NCBI GenBank assembly: GCA_016235065.1
Contig: JACRMB010000001.1
Coordinates: 62,001 to 126,000, forward strand
Origin: Actinomycetota bacterium
GTDB lineage: Bacteria > Actinomycetota > Thermoleophilia > BMS3ABIN01
DNA: 64,000 nt
Direction of reading: 5' to 3'
Shown here: piece by piece, positions 59,497-64,000 of the stretch
Layout of the letters: each line of letters begins with the position of its first letter
How positions within the stretch are numbered: position 1 is the stretch's first letter
The notes under the pieces: model-generated
Database searches by the model: none
What the model was told of the DNA's origin: nothing
What the model saw: the letters and a program-made list of their open reading frames with translations, nothing else
Position numbers and translations under genes: made by a program

Positions 59497-61455
59497 TCAC
59501 GCCATCCGCTTCTTGATGTCTGACAGAAGGTAGAGCGATCCAGTCACGAGTATCACGTCGCGCATCGAGGCCAGCTTGAACGCACTTTCCAGTGCCGACT
59601 GGCTCTCCCGGGCAACGAATGTCTGGACATGACTCTCCTCCACCACCGGGAGCCTGGACAGCTCCTGAGCGGTCATGCAGCGTGGATTGGAGTTCTCGGT
59701 GACGAATAAGATATCACAAAATTCCAGGAGCTGCCCCAGCATTCCCGAGGCGTCCTTGTCTTTGAGAATCGACACTACCCCGATGATGCGCTTGCCCGCC
59801 ACCAGTGGCTGAAGGGATTCGATCAGCTCGGCGATCCCGCTGGGATTATGAGCCCCATCGAGGATGACCAGAGGCTTCTCATCGATGATCTCCAGCCGCC
59901 CGGGGATGGTGATCCGCGGCAGGGCCCGCTTCATCTTCTTCTCATCAAGCTCTTTGCGCAGGAAAAGCTCAGCGGCCTGGATGGCCACGGTGCAGTTCGT
60001 TCGCTGGTAATGCCCGACCAGGGCCATCTGGAGGTCTTCGTATGAGTGTTTGCCGGTCATGACATCGAACTTTTCCCCGCTGCCGCGCAATAACGAAAAA
60101 TCGTCGTCATATATCTGTACCTTGGCGTTCTTCGCCAGGCAGATCTTCCTGGCTTCTTTCAGCGCTTCAGGTGACAGCGCGCCAAGGACCACGTTCCCCT
60201 TCTCAGGTATTACCGCGGTCTTTTCCTTGAGGATCGCGGATATGGTCTTGCCAAGCAGGTCGGTATGCTCGAGCTCGATATTGGTGAGCACCTGCACCTT
60301 TGAGTCGATGACGTTGGTCGCGTCGTATCGGCCTCCGAGTCCGGCCTCGATCACAGCGCAATCCACCTTCTGCTGATGGAAGTAAAGGAACGCCGCCGCT
60401 GTCAGGATCTCGAACTGGGTGAGGGGGCCGCTGCTGCGGGACCTCTTGTTGACCTCTTCCGCCTTGTTGCGGACGTCGACGATCAGCTTGTTGAAACGCG
60501 GCTCGGGGATCTCCTTGCCGTTTATCAGCATGCGCTCGGTGAAGGTGACCAGATGTGGAGACAGATAGGCGCCCGCCTTCAGCCCCTGGGAGGCCAGGAT
60601 CGCGGCTATCATGCGGGCGGTCGACGATTTGCCGTTAGTTCCTACCACATGGATGGTCTTGATCTTTTTCTGGGGGTTCCCGAGGGCGTCCAGGAGTTTA
60701 TTGATCCGGGCCAGCCCCAGCTTCATCCCCAGGCGATCGAGGTCAGCCAGATATCCCTGAACATCGAACTGCGGCTCTGGCGGCGGTTTCGGTCTGGATG
60801 GCTTCGGTGGGGCTACAGGAGCCGCCGCGGCCTTCAACTTGGCAGCCGCCTTCGGTTTCGCGGCTGTCTTCGGCTTGACAGCTGCCTTTGTTTTCCCAGG
60901 TGCCTTCGGCTTCGCAGCGGCTTTCGGCTTCGCGACGGCTTTTTGTTTCGCAGGCGCCTTCGGTTTCGCAGGCGCCTTGGCTTTCGCGGCGACCCTGGTC
61001 TTCGTTACAGCCATCGGTTTCGCGGCTGTCTTCGGTCTGGCTGTTACTTTCTTCCTTGCTATGCCCTTCGGCTTTGCTACTGACTTCGTTTTAACGGCGC
61101 TCTTTGATTTCACGGCGGCCTTTGGTTTCGTGGCAGCCTTGGTTTTGACGGCGGCTCTTGATTTAAGGGAAGATTTTGCCTTGACGGCTTTTGTTTTTCT
61201 GCCAGCCTTGGTTTTTGCTGCAGGTTTCGGCTTGACGGCAGTTTTCGTCCTGACTGCAGTTTTTGCTTTAGCGGTGACTTTTACTTTCGCAGGAGCCTTC
61301 GCCCTGGCGGCAGTCTTCTTTTTTGCCGGAGCCTTGGCCTTCTCGGCGGCCTGTTTCGGCTTGGCTTTCGCAGCGGTTTTCGCCTTCACAGCGGCCTTCG
61401 GCTGTGCTTTTTTCCCTGCAGTTCGTGTTTTTTTGGTTTTTGCCGTAGCCGACAC
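59497..61455 (-). CDS. folC: Folylpolyglutamate synthase with histone-H1-like N-terminal extension
   Basis: 652 residues from a GTG at 61455, 1 nt after the valS stop. Residues 1-215 are a repetitive Lys/Ala/Pro/Thr sequence (AKAKAPAKPKAPAKQKAVAK) like the C-terminal tail of histone H1. A Pro-rich hinge (PPKPSRPKPPPEPQ) follows. The FolC core from about 229 is complete: GLARINKLLDALGNPQKKIKTIHVVGTNGKSSTARMIAAIL, GAYLSPHLVTFTERMLINGKEIPE, DCAVIEAGLGGRYDATNVID, TNIELEHTDLLG, LVILDGAHNPSGIAEL. It adds glutamates to folates. The basic tail is not a family feature and may bind nucleic acid or polyphosphate. Confidence 0.9.
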   Translation of the reverse strand: MSATAKTKKTRTAGKKAQPKAAVKAKTAAKAKPKQAAEKAKAPAKKKTAARAKAPAKVKVTAKAKTAVRTKTAVKPKPAAKTKAGRKTKAVKAKSSLKSRAAVKTKAATKPKAAVKSKSAVKTKSVAKPKGIARKKVTARPKTAAKPMAVTKTRVAAKAKAPAKPKAPAKQKAVAKPKAAAKPKAPGKTKAAVKPKTAAKPKAAAKLKAAAAPVAPPKPSRPKPPPEPQFDVQGYLADLDRLGMKLGLARINKLLDALGNPQKKIKTIHVVGTNGKSSTARMIAAILASQGLKAGAYLSPHLVTFTERMLINGKEIPEPRFNKLIVDVRNKAEEVNKRSRSSGPLTQFEILTAAAFLYFHQQKVDCAVIEAGLGGRYDATNVIDSKVQVLTNIELEHTDLLGKTISAILKEKTAVIPEKGNVVLGALSPEALKEARKICLAKNAKVQIYDDDFSLLRGSGEKFDVMTGKHSYEDLQMALVGHYQRTNCTVAIQAAELFLRKELDEKKMKRALPRITIPGRLEIIDEKPLVILDGAHNPSGIAELIESLQPLVAGKRIIGVVSILKDKDASGMLGQLLEFCDILFVTENSNPRCMTAQELSRLPVVEESHVQTFVARESQSALESAFKLASMRDVILVTGSLYLLSDIKKRMA

Positions 61456-61456
61456 C

Positions 61457-64000
61457 CTACTTCCCAAAATAGCGGTTGAACTGCTGTTCGAGTTCCGCAA
61501 GTTCCCGAGAATGCTGTTCCAGCTTGGCTTTTTCCTTCTCTACCAGTTCTGGAGGGGCCTTGGCGACAAAGCTCTCGTTGCCCAATTTTCCCTCCGCGCG
61601 CGAAAGTTCCTGCTTTTTCTTGGAAATCGTGGCTTCCAGGCGCGCTTTTTCCTGCTCTATGTCGATAAGTTCTGCCAGTGGCACCAGCAGCTTGCCGCCC
61701 GGGATCAGGGCTACAGCAGCCTGTCCGGCAGCCGCTGACGCCTCGCTTTCCTCGGCGACGCTCTCGACGATGACCGTTCTCGAAAGCGATTCTATCAGAG
61801 AGGCGTTGCTTTCTACCACACTTCTTACCTCAGCTTCCTGGGAAACAAGGACAGCGCGGGCTTCTTTCTTGGGTGAGACGCCCAGCTCGTTGCGCATTGT
61901 CCGGATGGCGACGATGGTCTCCATCAGCTCATCCATCTCCTTTTCCACGCTGAGATCGCGGGCGGAAGCGTCGCCGCGGGGATATTCCGATTCGATGAGA
62001 TAGCCCTTGTTGCCCGGCATCAGCGCAGCCAGCTCCTCAGTCAGGAAAGGCATGAACGGATGCAGCAGCCTGAGGATGCCGTCGAGCAGGTGCAGCAGAT
62101 GACCGGATACCTGGCTTTTCAGGGCTTCATCCTCGCCATAAAGCCGGATCTTCGCTATCTCCACATACCAGTCACAGAATTCGTTCCAGACAAACCGGTA
62201 AAGGACCCGGGTGGCTTCGGAGAAATCATATGCGTCCAGTAGCTGGTTCACTTCGATGGCGGTAGCCTGAAAACGGCTCTCGATCCAGCGGTCGGCCAGG
62301 GTAGCGTCTGAGAGCGCCGGCTCTACATCCGCGACCCCCATCAGCACGAAACGCGCGGCATTGAAGATCTTGTTACAGAAGTTGCGGCTCATCTCGATTC
62401 GCTCGTCGGCGAAGCGGACGTCCTGGGTGCTCGCCATGTTGAGCAGGCCGAAGCGGGTAGGGTCAGCGCCGTAAGTCTCTATCAGCTCCAGAGGGTCGAC
62501 TCCGGTACCGAGCGATTTGCTCATGCGGCGGCCGTCCTTGGCCATGATGGTGGGATTGATGATGACATCGCTGTAGGGGATGTCGCCGGGGAACTCCAGG
62601 CCCATCATGATCATGCGCGCCACCCAGAGGAAGATGATGTCACGCGCAGTCACCAGCGCGTCGGTGGGATAGAACCTCTCCAGCCGCTCGGTGGTCTCCG
62701 GCCAGCCTAGCGTGGCGAAAGGCCACAGCGCCGAACTGAACCAGGTATCGAGTACGTCCTCCTCCTGCCGCAGCTCCGCTGAACCGCAATGGGAACAGGT
62801 CGCCGGCGGTTCCTCAGCGACGGTTATCTCAGAGCAGTCATCACAGTACCAGACAGGAAGGCGATGACCCCACCACAGCTGGCGGGATATGCACCAGGGC
62901 CTGATGGAGCGCATCCAGTCGAGATACACGCCTCCCCAGCGCTCCGGGTAGAACTTGACCTTGCCCTCCTCGACGACCTTGATGGCGGGCCAGGCAAGCT
63001 CATCCATGCGCATGAACCACTGCAGGGATATATAAGGTTCGATAGCGGTGCTGCAGCGGTAACAGACGCCGACGGAATGGGTATATGGCTCGACCTTCTC
63101 CACCAGGCCGTCGCGCTCCAGCCGGTGCATGACCTGCACCCGCGCTTCTTCCAGCGTCAGCCCGGCGAACTCGCCGCCGGCTTCATTGATATGCCCGTCA
63201 GAAGTGAAGATGTTGATCTCGTCCAGATCGTGCTTCTTGCCGAGCTCGAAATCGTTGGGATCGTGTGCGGGAGTCACTTTGAGGGCGCCGGTGCCGAAAC
63301 TCACGTCCACATACTCGTCGGCGATGATGGGTATCTCGCGTTCAGTCAGTGGCAGCTCGATCCGCTTGCCGACCAGATGCGAGTAGCGCTCGTCGTCGGG
63401 ATTGACTGCGACCGCGGTATCGCCGAGCATCGTCTCGGGCCTCGCTGTGGCGATGATCACATATTCGTCCTCGCCGATCACCGGATAGCGCAGGTAATAG
63501 AGTTTATCTTCCTCCTCCTCGTGCTCCACCTCAAGGTCGGAAAGGGCCGTGTGGCACCTGGTGCACCAGTTGACCATGTACTCATCGCGATAGATGTAGC
63601 CCTTTTTGTAGAGCGCCGTGAAGACCCGGTAGACGGCCTTAACGTAGCCGTCGTCGAGAGTGAAACGCTCACCCTCGTAGTCCAGGGCACAGCCCATGCG
63701 CTTGAGCTGGTTGATGATGGTGGACCCGTACTCGCCGCGCCATTTCCAGACCCGTTTCTCGAATTCCTCGCGGCCGATCTCCTGACGGGTCAGCCCTTCG
63801 CCCGCCAGCTGTTTCTCGACCTGGTTCTGGGTTGCTATGCCGGCGTGGTCGGTACCGCAGACCCAGAGGGCATCCTTCCCACGCATCCGGGCGAGTCGTA
63901 TGAGCAGGTCCTGCATGGAAGAGTTGAGTGCGTGGCCCATATGGAGCAGCCCGGTGACGTTAGGAGGGGGTAGAACGATGCAGTATGATTCCTTGCCGGA
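61457..64000 (-). CDS. valS: Valyl-tRNA synthetase (5' end beyond window)
   Basis: 848 codons to the edge; about 40-50 N-terminal residues are missing, and the frame is open through 64000. HIGH-type motif in VLPPPNVTGLLHMGHALNS, KMSKS-type motif in MAKDGRRMSKSLGTGVDPLEL, editing domain (ATARPETMLGDTAVAVNPDDERY), two zinc-like Cys pairs (CTRCHTAL...; CDDCSEI...CSHCGSAEL), and the C-terminal coiled coil (EQEKARLEATISKKKQELSRAEGKL) typical of ValRS. It charges tRNA-Val. Followed directly by folC, a common pair. Confidence 0.95.
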   Translation of the reverse strand, partial: SGKESYCIVLPPPNVTGLLHMGHALNSSMQDLLIRLARMRGKDALWVCGTDHAGIATQNQVEKQLAGEGLTRQEIGREEFEKRVWKWRGEYGSTIINQLKRMGCALDYEGERFTLDDGYVKAVYRVFTALYKKGYIYRDEYMVNWCTRCHTALSDLEVEHEEEEDKLYYLRYPVIGEDEYVIIATARPETMLGDTAVAVNPDDERYSHLVGKRIELPLTEREIPIIADEYVDVSFGTGALKVTPAHDPNDFELGKKHDLDEINIFTSDGHINEAGGEFAGLTLEEARVQVMHRLERDGLVEKVEPYTHSVGVCYRCSTAIEPYISLQWFMRMDELAWPAIKVVEEGKVKFYPERWGGVYLDWMRSIRPWCISRQLWWGHRLPVWYCDDCSEITVAEEPPATCSHCGSAELRQEEDVLDTWFSSALWPFATLGWPETTERLERFYPTDALVTARDIIFLWVARMIMMGLEFPGDIPYSDVIINPTIMAKDGRRMSKSLGTGVDPLELIETYGADPTRFGLLNMASTQDVRFADERIEMSRNFCNKIFNAARFVLMGVADVEPALSDATLADRWIESRFQATAIEVNQLLDAYDFSEATRVLYRFVWNEFCDWYVEIAKIRLYGEDEALKSQVSGHLLHLLDGILRLLHPFMPFLTEELAALMPGNKGYLIESEYPRGDASARDLSVEKEMDELMETIVAIRTMRNELGVSPKKEARAVLVSQEAEVRSVVESNASLIESLSRTVIVESVAEESEASAAAGQAAVALIPGGKLLVPLAELIDIEQEKARLEATISKKKQELSRAEGKLGNESFVAKAPPELVEKEKAKLEQHSRELAELEQQFNRYFGK

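Noticed and set aside
62789-63973. Plus-strand open frame of about 390 codons
   Set aside because: Antisense to valS.

Overview
The window (roughly 60% G+C by eye) looks like the chromosome of a deep-branching actinobacterial (Actinomycetota-like) lineage. This is inferred from gene order and content: rng-rplU-rpmA-obgE next to the TIGR03960/TIGR03936 radical-SAM pair, smc-ftsY...ffh-rpsP-khpA-rimM-trmD-rplS-lepB-rnhB-yraN-comM-dprA-xerC-whiG, mreBCD-mrdA-rodA, a WhiG-type sigma factor, many GTG/TTG starts, several probable leaderless transcripts, and Lys/Ala-rich tails on proteins. No rRNA gene or marker settles the exact taxon. No intact phage, insertion sequence or CRISPR array is visible.

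Layout. 1-7830 is accessory: an arsR-arsM pair (arsM runs off the left edge), two small conserved unknowns (DUF2277, DUF1801), a MacB-like efflux cassette with a Gly/Met-rich membrane-anchored protein, a HigBA-type toxin-antitoxin pair, a zinc-ribbon microprotein, tRNA-Ala(GGC), an MscS channel, a small membrane protein and a DUF192 lipoprotein. Three related direct repeats that resemble the tRNA-Ala 3' end and its flank bracket the efflux and toxin-antitoxin modules, as expected of successive integrations at this tRNA. 7838-21168 is a long minus-strand housekeeping block (whiG back to ffh) carrying ribosomal protein, rRNA/tRNA modification, secretion, DNA uptake and recombination genes. Between yraN and comM sits a 40-residue peptide gene that looks like a RiPP precursor. 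21506-27583 encodes a 2025-residue soluble hybrid histidine kinase inserted between ffh and ftsY. 27781-34809 holds ftsY, smc, rnc, acpP and plsX.

34810-45621 holds a glycosyltransferase, a PfkB sugar kinase, a D-Ala-D-Ala carboxypeptidase, a LysM protein, pyrF, obgE, rpmA, rplU, a low-GC membrane ORF and rng. 45622-54794 runs from the DUF2344/radical-SAM pair through a DUF697 protein to the cell-elongation operon rodA-mrdA-mreD-mreC-mreB, transcribed from a strong promoter at about 54780. 54867-64000 holds a large secreted beta-helix/Ig-like protein, maf, ndk, a zinc-ribbon membrane protein, a folC gene with a histone-H1-like N-terminal extension, and valS, which runs off the right edge.

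The core genes serve co-translational secretion (ffh, ftsY, lepB), ribosome and tRNA maturation (rpsP, rplS, rplU, rpmA, rimM, trmD, khpA, obgE, rng, rnc), chromosome dynamics (smc, xerC) and envelope growth (mre operon, dacA, LysM, plsX/acpP). The points most worth following up are the orphan RiPP-like peptide, the tRNA-Ala repeat array, the 26-bp inverted repeat before obgE, the H1-like FolC tail, the RNase III lacking one metal-ligand Asp, and the giant PAS-array kinase.
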